A stretch of DNA of 64,000 bases from Ochrobactrum sp. RH2CCR150 (GTDB lineage: Bacteria; Pseudomonadota; Alphaproteobacteria; Rhizobiales; Rhizobiaceae): contig JACGXE010000002.1 of NCBI GenBank assembly GCA_014138095.1, positions 372,001 to 436,000 of the forward strand, in the 5' to 3' direction. The position numbers and the translations under genes were made by a program. Below are positions 18,324-27,007 of the stretch, in pieces. Under the pieces are notes generated by a model. That model had not been told where the DNA came from. It did not search any database and saw only the letters and a list, made by a program, of their open reading frames with translations. Each line of letters opens with the position of its first letter. Within the stretch, counting starts at the first letter, position 1.

Positions 18324-18353
18324 GGCGCGCTCCGCAGTAGCGGCAAGCGCGCC
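18324..18353 (-). terminator. Hairpin ending the pyridoxine oxidase operon
   Basis: GGCGCGCT (18324-18331) and AGCGCGCC (18346-18353) form a GC-rich 8-bp stem with CCGC/GCGG inside the loop. It begins 7 nt beyond the stop of the GMC oxidase gene. No T-run is evident, so termination may be Rho-assisted. Confidence 0.55.
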
Positions 18354-18360
18354 CGGTCCT

Positions 18361-19896
18361 TCAATTTACTTTGCCGATGAAGTCGCTGGCAAAACGCTCG
18401 GCGATGGCCTGAATGGCTGCGTGAATGGGGCCTGCGGTCAGGCTCGGCAGAACAGATCCATCCACCACATGGACATTATCCAACCCATTCAGGCGCAGGT
18501 CAGGATCGACCACTGCGGTGGCATCCTTGCCCATGCGGCAGGTCCCCGATGGGTGGTGATGCGTGATGGCAGCCTTGGCAATGAAGGCGTCGATATCGTC
18601 CTCAGTTTCAACGGCTCCGGGGAGAATTTCGTGATCGCGCCACTCATCCAGTTCGGGGCGATGGCCGATTTCCCGCGCTGCTGCGAGGGCTGCCCGAAAC
18701 AATCGCCGGTCGTTCTCGGTCTGGAGATATTGCGGGTCGATCCGCAGAGGATCGTCAAGTTCTGCGCCGGTTATGCGTATTTCACCCCGGCTTGTGGGGT
18801 GCGTAACGCCAAACAGGAAGGAATAGGCGCTGCCCGGTGCCGGTGCCGTGAAGAGTTCCGACACAATGGGCGCAACGCCACATCCGACAACGATTTCAGG
18901 CTGGCCGTCTGTCGCGGTGCCATCGGCGCGCATATAGGCCATGCTCTCGGAATGTTGCAGACGGGATGGGGCCAGTTTTTGTCTGGCAGCATAGAGATTG
19001 CCTGCACCCAGCAGATGATCCATCAGATTGCGACCCAGTTCAGGCGATTTGATGCGGCAGATCACACCAGTCTCACGCAGCACGTCTTCCGGCCCAATGC
19101 CGGACCGCATGAGAAGGGCCGGGCCTTCCAGTGAACCCGCTGAAAGGATGATCTGGTCGGCAGTGATCGTAGCGGCACCTTCCGGGCCGACGACTTCAAG
19201 ACCCACGACGTGGGTGTTGTCGAAACTGAGATGTCGGGTCTTTGTGCCTGTCAGTATTGTGAGGTTGGCGCGCGCGCGTACGCTTGGCGTCAGCCATGCT
19301 TCGGCAACCGTGATGCGTCGGCCGTCGCGGATCATCAGCGAGTTCGGCGTAACACCGATCATTTGCCCGGTGCTGTGACCCGGAATACGGGGCAGGCCAA
19401 GCGCAGCACCCGCTTCGATGAAAGAGCGGGTAAGGGGGCTGACCTCCTCATCCGGTATCCATACCGGCATCGGGCCACCCTTGCCGTGGACGCCGTCGCC
19501 GCCTAGTGCATGGTCTTCGTTGGCCATGAAGGCTTTCTGCAAACCTTCCCAACTCCAGCGCTCATCGCCCGTCGCTTCTGCCCAGGCGGCAAAGTCGGCG
19601 GGATGGCCGCGCATATAACCCATCGCATGAAGCAGACTGGAGCCGCCAAGCGCTTTGCCACGCGCCCATGCAAAGCTTCGACCGGCGGCACTTGGCTGTG
19701 GGACGGTATTATAATCCCAATCATAGGGGCGATGCTGGATGGCGGGCCACATGGCCGGTTTCCAGATATCTGGGTCTGTCGGCTCGCCGCCAGCCTCGAT
19801 CAGCACGACTTGCCGCGCCGGATCTTCGCTCAGCCGTGCAGCGAGAAGGGCGCCAGCAGAGCCGGCGCCGATGATTGCCACGTCGTATTGTGCCAT
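18361..19896 (-). CDS. Pyridoxine 4-oxidase-like GMC oxidoreductase
   Basis: A 511-residue FAD enzyme: GAGSAGALLAARLSEDP (11-27) binds ADP, the GMC signatures include ARGKALGGSSLLHAMGYMRG, and the catalytic His region is THHHPSGTCRMG with TAGPIHAAI near the end. From memory, long stretches match Mesorhizobium loti pyridoxine 4-oxidase closely (EAGxEPTDPDIW, IGVTPNSLxIRDGRR, LGAGNLYAAR, SRLQHSESMAYMRAD, VVGCGVAPIVSE). It would oxidise pyridoxine to pyridoxal with O2. It is 4 nt after the nicX-type gene, last in a minus-strand operon, and pairs logically with the pyridoxamine transaminase at 30952. A related primary alcohol as substrate remains possible. Confidence 0.85.
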   Translation of the reverse strand: MAQYDVAIIGAGSAGALLAARLSEDPARQVVLIEAGGEPTDPDIWKPAMWPAIQHRPYDWDYNTVPQPSAAGRSFAWARGKALGGSSLLHAMGYMRGHPADFAAWAEATGDERWSWEGLQKAFMANEDHALGGDGVHGKGGPMPVWIPDEEVSPLTRSFIEAGAALGLPRIPGHSTGQMIGVTPNSLMIRDGRRITVAEAWLTPSVRARANLTILTGTKTRHLSFDNTHVVGLEVVGPEGAATITADQIILSAGSLEGPALLMRSGIGPEDVLRETGVICRIKSPELGRNLMDHLLGAGNLYAARQKLAPSRLQHSESMAYMRADGTATDGQPEIVVGCGVAPIVSELFTAPAPGSAYSFLFGVTHPTSRGEIRITGAELDDPLRIDPQYLQTENDRRLFRAALAAAREIGHRPELDEWRDHEILPGAVETEDDIDAFIAKAAITHHHPSGTCRMGKDATAVVDPDLRLNGLDNVHVVDGSVLPSLTAGPIHAAIQAIAERFASDFIGKVN

Positions 19897-19900
19897 GGCC

Positions 19901-20944
19901 TTACTTCTGATCCACAGGAACCACGACGCCTTCCAGTGTCATGACTTCGCCATCAAGGGAGACAGAGCAATTGCGCAGCGGAATGTCGAGATGGCATGGC
20001 GTATCGCGATCGCCGCCAGCTTCGGTATTCGGACCCGACGACCACAGGAAATTGCCCGCGAAGGAACGCGCATCCATGCCAAGCTGTGCCTCGGGGTTGT
20101 AAAGGCCGAGCACCGTCCAGTTGGCGCGGTTTTCCAGACCCCAGCCGACATGGGCCATGGCATAGGCGCGGGGATCATTGAAGCTGTCCATGAACTTGCG
20201 CATGAACTCGGCGTCGTAACCGCCCTTGATATCGACGATAAAGCCTTTTTCGATGGTGACCGTAATTGGCGCGCGCGCGTATTTCTTGAACGGCAGCAGG
20301 ATGTCGCCTTCGTCGATGACTATGGTGCCTTCGGCGCTGCCTTCATCCGGCCAACGAGCCGAAAAGCAGCTTGGCCAGTGGTCCCAGCGGCCCGGCTCAT
20401 CGGCAAGGCCATATTGCGTCAGAACCGGATATTGACCGAGGCGGCAGCGGAAATCCGTACCGGCTTTCGAGGTCACGTGCATTTCCTTGGCCGCGCCGAT
20501 CTTCTTGGCGGCAGCGAGAACGCGCAGCTTGTCTTCCGGGCGCGGAATCTGGCGCATCATGATTGCCGGTGGTTCCACCGCCAGCAGCATGCGCGTGCCG
20601 GTCTTCAGCACTTCTTCCTGCTCTTTCGAAAACAGAAGCTGCAACGTGTCGATGACCATGTCGGACGCCATGAGGCAGGCCAGTGCTGCCGAATTGCCGT
20701 CGAGTGGCGTTTTGCCGATATAGCCAGACTTGTCTGGCGAGATCGCTTTTTCAGCGTTGACCGGAGCAAGGTTCAGTTCGGTGACGACTGCGCCAAGATC
20801 GGAAGCTGCAAGCTTGGCGATATAGGCGATCTGCTTGTTGCTGTCGTCACTCGTCAGAATGGTGACCTGTTCGCCAGCTTTCAGGTTGCACATTTCGAGC
20901 ACCTGTCTCCAGCCCTTCAGGAACTGAGCGTCGCTGATTGACAT
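19901..20944 (-). CDS. 2,5-dihydroxypyridine 5,6-dioxygenase family protein (NicX-like)
   Basis: A 347-residue mononuclear Fe(II) ring-cleaving dioxygenase. It matches Pseudomonas NicX along its length (LKTGTRxLLAVEPP, YGLADEPGRWDHWPS, CHLDIPLRNC). The iron ligands fall at identical positions: His265 (AMAHVGWGL), His318 and Asp320 (CHLD). NicX opens 2,5-dihydroxypyridine to N-formylmaleamate in nicotinate breakdown. No other nic gene is present. Its neighbours are a pyridoxine oxidase and an HpaB-type hydroxylase, so a substituted 2,5-dihydroxypyridine derived from vitamin B6 is a plausible substrate. That is inference; nicotinate- or hydroxypyridine-derived substrates are alternatives. Confidence 0.9.
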   Translation of the reverse strand: MSISDAQFLKGWRQVLEMCNLKAGEQVTILTSDDSNKQIAYIAKLAASDLGAVVTELNLAPVNAEKAISPDKSGYIGKTPLDGNSAALACLMASDMVIDTLQLLFSKEQEEVLKTGTRMLLAVEPPAIMMRQIPRPEDKLRVLAAAKKIGAAKEMHVTSKAGTDFRCRLGQYPVLTQYGLADEPGRWDHWPSCFSARWPDEGSAEGTIVIDEGDILLPFKKYARAPITVTIEKGFIVDIKGGYDAEFMRKFMDSFNDPRAYAMAHVGWGLENRANWTVLGLYNPEAQLGMDARSFAGNFLWSSGPNTEAGGDRDTPCHLDIPLRNCSVSLDGEVMTLEGVVVPVDQK

Positions 20945-21105
20945 GATATGATACCTCCATTGGGCGTCTGCCCGTTTGACATTGTGGCTGCACCAGAGAG
21001 CACGTCGGCTAGTGCCGATGAAGAAAGTGCTCTATCTATTTGTTATTATAACTTTTCTGGTGCAGCCTGTTCCCACTCTGTCGGGATGTGCGACAAAACA
21101 AAAGG

Positions 21106-21149
21106 CTAGAGCGGTTATCACGATTCAACCTCTGCTGAAACCGCTCTAG
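21106..21149. repeat. Palindromic intergenic repeat, copy C (short form)
   Basis: CTAGAGCGGTT (21106-21116) and AACCGCTCTAG (21139-21149) form a perfect 11-bp stem. The outer arm carries the TAG stop of the flavin reductase gene. The stem sequence matches the first hairpin of the repeat at 53742, and a nearby GTGCTCTATCTATTTG (21031-21046) resembles its next segment. It lies in a 201-nt gap inside the operon, ahead of the nicX-type gene. Confidence 0.65.
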
Positions 21150-21661
21150 AGTGCGTTTTGGTTTGCCAGTGTGAAAAAGTTGCGGTTGTAGTGCAGCAGC
21201 GGCGACGTTTCGGGTCCGAAGCGGATTGCCTTTACATTACCGATGAAAATCGAATGACTGTCCGTCTCGGAAACCGTCGCGATCTCACAATCGAGATTGG
21301 CCATGGCGTCATCGAGAGCCGGAGCACCCGTCGCAAGGCTTGTCCAGCGATAAGGCGCAAACTTGTCTTCGCCCATATGGCCGATCTGGCCTGCGAAGCG
21401 CATGGCGACCTCACGCTGGCGGTCGGCGAGAATATTGACGCAGAAGCTTCCTGCTGAAGTGATGGCCTTGTGCGCCTCGCCGAAGCGATTGACACAGACA
21501 AGCATGGAAGGCGGTGTCAGCGACATGGAGCAGACGGCAGTTGCTGTCAGGCCGCGCCGCTGATCGCCTTCACCGGCGGTGATGATGTTCACCGTCGCCG
21601 CAAGCTGACGCATGGCGGAGCGAAAATCATCGGTCAGCTGATCGGTGGCTGGCTGGATCAT
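21146..21661 (-). CDS. Flavin reductase (HpaC-like)
   Basis: A 171-residue flavin reductase-domain protein that would reduce FAD or FMN with NAD(P)H and hand it to a partner monooxygenase. The family pattern is seen in TAVCSMSLTPPSMLVCVNR (about 41-59) and SFCVNILADRQREVAMRFAG. Its ATG overlaps the stop of the amidase gene by 4 nt. The likely partner is the HpaB-type monooxygenase of the same operon (24852-26339), giving a two-component system. Confidence 0.88.
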   Translation of the reverse strand: MIQPATDQLTDDFRSAMRQLAATVNIITAGEGDQRRGLTATAVCSMSLTPPSMLVCVNRFGEAHKAITSAGSFCVNILADRQREVAMRFAGQIGHMGEDKFAPYRWTSLATGAPALDDAMANLDCEIATVSETDSHSIFIGNVKAIRFGPETSPLLHYNRNFFTLANQNAL

Positions 21662-22956
21662 AGGGTGCCTCCTTTTGCAGCAAGCACGGTTTCAAGAAAG
21701 AGTGCCGCCGAGGCAAGCCGATGGTCCGCGCCGCGCGCGCCGACAAGCTGGACACCGACGGGTAATCCCTTCGGGCCCTTGCCTGCCGGGAGGCAGATGA
21801 GCGGCACTTGCAGGACACTCCACAACCGGTTGAAAATTGGGTCGCCAGTTGGCGTTCCTTCCGGCGCTTCGCCGGGGGCGGCGAGCGTCAGCACTGCATC
21901 GAAGCGGGACAGGATCGAGTCCATCATCAGGCGGATGCCCGGAATCTCGCCCATGGCGGCACGATAGCGGGCTTCATCGACGCGACCCTGATCTTCCATC
22001 ATGGCGCGGGTAACGGGTGTCAGCCGATCCCAATGGCGGCTGGTCTCGGAGACGAGCGATTGGGTGACTTCCCAGCCCATGACGGCTTCATGCAAATCGA
22101 AAATTCCGTCGAACCATGACGGAGCGGCCAGCACGGTTACGTCTGCACCGGATGTTTCCGCAAGCGCTGCGAGCCGGTTGACGATTTCGACTGCATAGGC
22201 TTCCGCCTTTTCGAGACGCGTGCCGAGCAGGACGCCGATGCGAGGGCGCGCTGGCGGTGTAAGGGCGGCGAGTTCGGATTTGCCGGTCAGCACTGCTGCG
22301 CAATGGGCTGCGTCGCCAATGTTGCGGCTGAGAATGCCGAGCGTATCCAGCCCATGGCAGAGCACCTTAATCCCGACCGTATTGATCGCGCCGAAGGTTG
22401 GCTTGAAGGCGGTCACGCCGCAAAAGCTTGCCGGGCGAATAACCGAACCGGAAGTCTGCGTGCCATAGGCGAGAGGCACCATGCCAGCGGCAACGGCAGC
22501 GCAGGAGCCGGATGATGATCCGCCCGGCGTATGGGCCGGATTGTGCGGGTTACGGGTTTTGTTCGGGCTTGCCATGGCAAGTTCCGTGCTCACCGTCTTG
22601 CCGAGGATCAAACCGCCTGCATTACGGGTGATCTGCACGGCTGGCGCATCCCATGGCGGCTGAAAGCCCTCATAGATGCTTGTGCCATAGCCCGTGGGCA
22701 TGTCGGCGGTGTCGATGACATCCTTGACGCCAATCGGGACGCCAGCCAGGGGCCCCTTGGCTCCAGATGCATCCATCGCATCGGCGGCGGCGCGCACTTG
22801 GGCAGCATCAAGGTGCTGCCACGCCATGACCGGGCCGTCTCTGTCGGCAATGCGTTCAAGATAGGCTTCCGTGACAGCACGGGTGCTGAGAGCACCGGAG
22901 GCTACGGCAGCGGCGATGTCGCGAGCATCAAGGGCAAGGATTTCAGAGTTGTTCAT
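21658..22956 (-). CDS. Amidase-signature family hydrolase 2
   Basis: A 432-residue amidase with the Ser-cisSer-Lys triad region: Lys in GVKDVIDT, and PGGSSSGSCAAVAAG followed by TSGSVIRPASFCG. ATG 22956 is chosen over the in-frame ATG at 23001 because GAGGAA lies just ahead and the start follows the upstream amidase stop by 11 nt. In the proposed pathway, two successive amide bonds (N-acyl, then maleamate-like) must be cut after ring opening, and two amidases are present. This would replace the unrelated NicD and NicF of the nicotinate pathway. Which amidase does which step is unknown. Confidence 0.86.
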   Translation of the reverse strand: MNNSEILALDARDIAAAVASGALSTRAVTEAYLERIADRDGPVMAWQHLDAAQVRAAADAMDASGAKGPLAGVPIGVKDVIDTADMPTGYGTSIYEGFQPPWDAPAVQITRNAGGLILGKTVSTELAMASPNKTRNPHNPAHTPGGSSSGSCAAVAAGMVPLAYGTQTSGSVIRPASFCGVTAFKPTFGAINTVGIKVLCHGLDTLGILSRNIGDAAHCAAVLTGKSELAALTPPARPRIGVLLGTRLEKAEAYAVEIVNRLAALAETSGADVTVLAAPSWFDGIFDLHEAVMGWEVTQSLVSETSRHWDRLTPVTRAMMEDQGRVDEARYRAAMGEIPGIRLMMDSILSRFDAVLTLAAPGEAPEGTPTGDPIFNRLWSVLQVPLICLPAGKGPKGLPVGVQLVGARGADHRLASAALFLETVLAAKGGTL

Positions 22957-22967
22957 CAAACATTTCC

Positions 22968-24389
22968 TCAGCCGAATATGGATGGGCGCCGGTCGATCCA
23001 CGGAGCGGCGCGTTCAAGCTCCGCAGCCAGCGCGAAAAGCAGTGCGTCGTTTCCAAAACCTGCACCGAGATGCGAGCCGATGGGCAGACCATAGGAACTC
23101 ATACCGAGCGGGACTGACATTGCCGGGCAGCCGGATGTGTTGAAAACGGCGGTGAAAGGCGAATGCGACCAGAACAGATCGTAGAATTCGTCGATGTTCT
23201 TGCCCTGACCAGCGAGTTTGCCCAAGAGCGGCGCGGGTTCCGCAGCAGCAGGCGTCAGCATGACGTCATATGTGCTGAAGAAGCGCCCGAGCGCGCGTGC
23301 CGAAGCGTGAAGCTGGTTGACGGCCCATAAATAGCGGGTGCCGGGTATTGCCAAGGCTTCGCGGACCCATTGCTGGTTGACGGGTTCAAGCTTGGCGATG
23401 TTGGCGGAGGCTGCATCGCCGCCGCTGACACCCAAAGCCGCGTTGACGCCGACGATGACACGCCATGCTGCCTTCAGCGCTTCCGCGTCATAGCCTGCAT
23501 CGGCAACTTCTTCGACGCTGTGTCCGAGGTCTTCCAGCAAACGCGCTGTGACGCGCACGCTTTCGACCATGTCGGGGTCAATAGGGCTACCGTCCGGTGC
23601 AGCAACAATCATCGCGATCTTGAGACGCGGCGGTGTTTTGTCGACTGCCGCCAGATAGCTGCCCGGCGTGGCGGCGGGAGACGCCCATGGGTCACCAAGA
23701 TCGCTGCCGCCTGTCACATCAAGCATGGCTGCATTGTCGCGCACTGACCAGGTGACGGCATGTGGTGTGGACATGCCGCCGATGGCTTCAGCGGCGACCG
23801 GCCCGACAGGATTGACCAGCCGCGACGGCTTGAACCCGAAAAGGCCACAATGGCTGGCAGGCAGGCGCGTGGAACCTGCGCCGTCCGAACTGTTGGCAAG
23901 CGGCACCATGCCGCTGGCGACAGCCGCAGTTGAGCCGCCGGATGAACCGCCCGCCGTGCGGTTGATATCCCACGGATTGCGTGTTGGGCCGAAGGCGTCG
24001 GATTCGGTTGTGAAGCTGAGCGCAAATTCTGGCGTGTTGGATTTGCCGACAATCACCATGCCCGCCGCTTTATAGCGTGCGGTGATGGTGGAATCGCGCT
24101 TGCTGACGACATTGCGCAGCAGTTCCGATCCACTCGACAGAAGCATGCCTTCCGCTTCGAAGCCGGTATTCTTCAACAGCATCGGAACGCCTGAAAGCGG
24201 GCTTTTGGTCAAGCCGTCAGTGACCTGCTTGCGTGCGAGATCGTAATGCGGGTGTACGACGGCATTGAGCTGCGGGTTGAGCCGCTCGATCCGTTCAATC
24301 GTGGTTTCGAGAACTTCGCTTGCGCTGATCTCCTTGCTGGAGATCAGCCCGGCAATCGCGATGCCGTCGAGTTTCGCCAGATCATTCAT
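22968..24389 (-). CDS. Amidase-signature family hydrolase 1
   Basis: A 473-residue amidase with GGSSGGSTAAVASG carrying the cis-Ser, GAGSTRLPASHCG carrying the nucleophilic Ser, and Lys in MLLKNTGFEA. It is a different member of the same family as the neighbouring amidase, and the two are in tandem between an NTF2-like gene and a flavin reductase gene. It probably hydrolyses an N-acyl or carboxamide bond of a ring-opening product. No signal peptide is seen, so it acts in the cytoplasm. Confidence 0.87.
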   Translation of the reverse strand: MNDLAKLDGIAIAGLISSKEISASEVLETTIERIERLNPQLNAVVHPHYDLARKQVTDGLTKSPLSGVPMLLKNTGFEAEGMLLSSGSELLRNVVSKRDSTITARYKAAGMVIVGKSNTPEFALSFTTESDAFGPTRNPWDINRTAGGSSGGSTAAVASGMVPLANSSDGAGSTRLPASHCGLFGFKPSRLVNPVGPVAAEAIGGMSTPHAVTWSVRDNAAMLDVTGGSDLGDPWASPAATPGSYLAAVDKTPPRLKIAMIVAAPDGSPIDPDMVESVRVTARLLEDLGHSVEEVADAGYDAEALKAAWRVIVGVNAALGVSGGDAASANIAKLEPVNQQWVREALAIPGTRYLWAVNQLHASARALGRFFSTYDVMLTPAAAEPAPLLGKLAGQGKNIDEFYDLFWSHSPFTAVFNTSGCPAMSVPLGMSSYGLPIGSHLGAGFGNDALLFALAAELERAAPWIDRRPSIFG

Positions 24390-24393
24390 CGTC

Positions 24394-24783
24394 TCAACTC
24401 ATCTGCGCTTTGAAAAGATCGAGGTCCCACATGTCTTTGGTGCCCGCCAGCAGACTGTCCTGGAACTCGAATATATGCAGACCGTCAAGCGCGATCTGGC
24501 GTGGTTCAACATTGTCGCCACGTGGCGTGAAGGTACCGGTCATGTGATAGGGAACCGCAACCTGATTGCCCGAGCGGATATAGCCGCGCCGTTCCCACGC
24601 AACATCGGGCAGCATGCGCCAGAAGCCGGTCAGCCCCTCGGCCAGCGCGGCGTGTCCCTGACGGCGTTTTGCCATGGCGACTTCCTCGTGCCAGCCATCG
24701 GCATGATAAAGCGAAGCCGCTCCTTCGGCATCGCGCGAAGTGTAAGCGCTATAAAAGCGGTCGATAAGCGTGGACTGGTCCAT
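24394..24783 (-). CDS. NTF2-like (SnoaL/ketosteroid isomerase fold) protein
   Basis: A 129-residue protein with an NTF2-fold pattern: an N-terminal helix (DRFYSAYTSRDAEGAASLY), then HADGWHEEV, HAALAEGLTGFWRMLPD and a C-terminal beta-sheet. ATG 24783 is preferred to upstream Mets because GGAG precedes it by about 8 nt. It lies 4 nt ahead of amidase 1. Such proteins can be isomerases, dehydratases, cyclases or binding proteins; here it may isomerise or hydrate a pathway intermediate. No specific function is claimed. Confidence 0.72.
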   Translation of the reverse strand: MDQSTLIDRFYSAYTSRDAEGAASLYHADGWHEEVAMAKRRQGHAALAEGLTGFWRMLPDVAWERRGYIRSGNQVAVPYHMTGTFTPRGDNVEPRQIALDGLHIFEFQDSLLAGTKDMWDLDLFKAQMS

Positions 24784-24813
24784 CGCAATCTCCAACATGT
24801 CGCGAAAGAAGAA

Positions 24814-24841
24814 ACCCCGCCCGATTGGCATCAGGCGGGGT
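24814..24841 (-). terminator. Intercistronic hairpin after the HpaB-type gene
   Basis: ACCCCGCC (24814-24821) and GGCGGGGT (24834-24841) form an 8-bp GC stem 10 nt beyond the stop of the monooxygenase gene. On the minus strand it is followed by TTTCTTCTTTC. It could partly terminate transcription or mark an RNA-processing end, giving more of the first two gene products. Confidence 0.65.
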
Positions 24842-24851
24842 CGTCAGAGCT

Positions 24852-26339
24852 TTACTCGATCCCGGCGATTTTCTTCACCTGGGCGACATAGCCGTCGCGC
24901 TTGACTTCATTATAAAGTCGGGCGCGCAGGGCCGGAGCCGGTGTGGCGTTGACGTTTTCAAACAGAGCAACGCGGCCAGCCAGCGAACCGGAGGTCATGT
25001 CCCAGATGAAATTCATCAGCTGTTCCTTGACCATGGCCGATACGCCATGTCCGGGCAGCAGTTCATGCAGAAAGTGGCCGACTTCCGGATTGTCGAACGC
25101 CTTCTTGCCAAAACGCATCACCAGACCCTGACCACACAGTTCCTGCAGGATATGGATGATCTTCGGGTAGTTTTCGATCGAATACAGGCGACCGGCGGTC
25201 AGCATGCCGACATCGGGGCGCATGACATCGCCTTCGGTCGGGACAGCCAGTGCTTCGGCGGCGGTGACGAAGGCGCGGAGCGTCTGTGCATATTCGACCA
25301 GCTGGCCCAGCATCATCTGCACAGCCGGAATTTTGCCGGTTCCGAGATAATCGAGAACCATCTGGCCTGCGCCGACGAACAGTTCCGCCTTCACGGCGAG
25401 ACGGGTCAGAACATGCCAATGCGCGAAGACGCAGACCGGGCCGTAATAGCTCATCGCTGTCGGATCGCCGAGGTTGAAGAGCCGTTCCTTCGGTACGAAG
25501 ACATTGTCGAACACGATGAACTGGTCGGCTTCTTCGCCGAGACTCGATACCGGATGGTCGAACTTGCTCGACAATGGCTGCGAGACCATTTCACGCGAGA
25601 TCATCTTGATGCCGGGCGTGTCGATTGGCACCGAACCCCAGATGCAGGCATCCGCAGGGGTTTCCTGAATGCCGCCGAGATTGGTGAAGAAAATATCATT
25701 GGCCTGCGCCGCAATCGAGCCGACAGTCTTGGCGCCATAGATATAGACGCCGTCCTTCGTGACCTTGCGCGCCTTCAGCAGCGATGCTTCCGAGGCCTTG
25801 GGCGACGAGCGGTCGGCCTGCGGTCCGGCGAGGCTTTCCGACGCGGTCAGGTTGTTGTTCTGACCGTATTCCATGTAGCGTTCGATGTTTTCGGCGAAGT
25901 CCGGATCGATGCCGTCGATAAGCGACTTCTTCTTCTTGAAGGTCGGCAGATAGGCATAGAGACCAACAACGATGGATGGCGCGAGATCTGGCGGACGTCC
26001 GAAGGTGCCTGCGGTCTTGAGCGAAGTATATTCGATCATGCGGCGACGGGCGGCCAGATCTTCCTTGGTGCGCGGAATCTGCCACGAACGACTGAGAATG
26101 GCCCCTGCCTTTTCGTCGTAATAGGTGGTGGCGTCGGCATGTTCTTCAGTGAACTGATCGTCGAACATCGAGGCCAGAAGGTCGATGCCCTTGGCCAACG
26201 CGGGCTCGTCATAAACGGAGTTCAGTTTCGAACCGCCGACCCAGATCTGGCGGTTGTCCTTGAGGGACTCCTTATATTCCGCGCCGGTCTTCAGCCGATG
26301 CGGCGTGCTGGCTGGTTTTGTAGCTGTTCCCTGTGTCAT
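24852..26339 (-). CDS. HpaB-type flavin-dependent aromatic monooxygenase
   Basis: A 495-residue member of the 4-hydroxyphenylacetate 3-monooxygenase large-component family (group D flavin monooxygenases, acyl-CoA dehydrogenase fold), which uses reduced FAD from a separate reductase to hydroxylate phenol-like rings. Start ATG 26339 follows AGGAGG with ideal spacing. Recognisable blocks include RSWQIPRTKEDLAARRR, NNNLTASESLAGPQADRS, and HWHVLTRLAVKAELFVGAG. Some family members hydroxylate para to the phenol OH. C6 of B6 compounds is para to the 3-OH, so hydroxylation there would give the 2,5-dihydroxypyridine pattern required by the NicX homologue. The substrate is not proven. Confidence 0.86.
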   Translation of the reverse strand: MTQGTATKPASTPHRLKTGAEYKESLKDNRQIWVGGSKLNSVYDEPALAKGIDLLASMFDDQFTEEHADATTYYDEKAGAILSRSWQIPRTKEDLAARRRMIEYTSLKTAGTFGRPPDLAPSIVVGLYAYLPTFKKKKSLIDGIDPDFAENIERYMEYGQNNNLTASESLAGPQADRSSPKASEASLLKARKVTKDGVYIYGAKTVGSIAAQANDIFFTNLGGIQETPADACIWGSVPIDTPGIKMISREMVSQPLSSKFDHPVSSLGEEADQFIVFDNVFVPKERLFNLGDPTAMSYYGPVCVFAHWHVLTRLAVKAELFVGAGQMVLDYLGTGKIPAVQMMLGQLVEYAQTLRAFVTAAEALAVPTEGDVMRPDVGMLTAGRLYSIENYPKIIHILQELCGQGLVMRFGKKAFDNPEVGHFLHELLPGHGVSAMVKEQLMNFIWDMTSGSLAGRVALFENVNATPAPALRARLYNEVKRDGYVAQVKKIAGIE

Positions 26340-26408
26340 TGGGCCTCCTATTTGCAATTGGAATCGCCGGTGTTCCCCGGTTTTATGGAGCGTTTCCGGT
26401 TATATAAA

Positions 26409-26819
26409 TCAGGCGCTTTCGGCCTTTTCTTCACGCATTTGCCGGATCACATCCGAAGCAACGCGCATGGCGTCGAGCGCGGCAGGTACACCGCAATAAA
26501 TCGCGGCCTGAAGAATGACCTCGACGATCTCGTTTTCGGTGATGCCATTGTTCAAGGCGCCGCGAACGTGGATCTTGATTTCATGCGGACGGTTCAGCGC
26601 CGTCAGCATGGCGAGGTTGAGAAAACTGCGTGTCTTGCGCTCGAGACCGGGGCGGGTCCAGATTTCACCCCAGCACCATTCGGTGACGAGCTTTTGAAGC
26701 GGTGCGGTCAGATCGTCGGCATTGGCCAGCGACGGCGCGACATAAGCCTCGCCAAGCACTTCGCGTCGAACCTTCAACCCCTTTTGGAATTGTTCACCGT
26801 TGAATTCAGGACGAGTCAT
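26409..26819 (-). CDS. Carboxymuconolactone decarboxylase family protein
   Basis: A 136-residue CMD-fold protein, similar in size to PcaC. It has WCWGEIWTRPGLERKTRSF and the helix pair HVRGALNNGITENEIVEVIL with QAAIYCGVPAALDAM, which is the PcaC-type active-site region. The AhpD redox CxxC pair is absent, so a decarboxylase or hydrolase-like role fits better than a peroxidase partner. It is the first gene of the minus-strand operon. PcaC decarboxylates a beta-keto lactone in protocatechuate breakdown, but no other protocatechuate gene is here; it may decarboxylate a ring-cleavage product of the same operon. Confidence 0.82.
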   Translation of the reverse strand: MTRPEFNGEQFQKGLKVRREVLGEAYVAPSLANADDLTAPLQKLVTEWCWGEIWTRPGLERKTRSFLNLAMLTALNRPHEIKIHVRGALNNGITENEIVEVILQAAIYCGVPAALDAMRVASDVIRQMREEKAESA

Positions 26820-26921
26820 ACATCTCTCCGTTAAGGTGGCTGTGCGCCAGCTTGTCCCCGTGGTTTTGTCTTTCTTATTGACCCAAGGTTAGACATGCCG
26901 GACTTGACCTGTCAATAGATT

Positions 26922-26944
26922 GTATGACAAGATTACGGTCATAC
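26922..26944. promoter_or_regulatory. Predicted operator in the divergent B6-cluster promoter
   Basis: GTATGAC (26922-26928) and GTCATAC (26938-26944) form a 7-bp inverted repeat spaced by 9 nt. It lies in the 188-nt gap between the two divergent operons. The inner TTACGGT is also found at 33868, and a TACGGTAAT variant lies at 32206 ahead of the GntR gene, suggesting shared control by that regulator. Confidence 0.55.
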
Positions 26945-27007
26945 TGTAGGCTAAGATGAAATTGTTCGGCGTATCGACGTCGAATGTGCTTGTGGGGCGG
27001 GAGGATC

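Noticed and set aside
26409-26819. Protocatechuate pathway (PcaC) assignment
   Set aside because: No other pca gene is nearby and the family is functionally mixed, so only the fold family is given.
24825-26834. A 669-codon plus-strand frame opposite the HpaB-type gene
   Set aside because: The minus strand carries a recognised monooxygenase with an AGGAGG ribosome binding site; the plus frame shows no domain.
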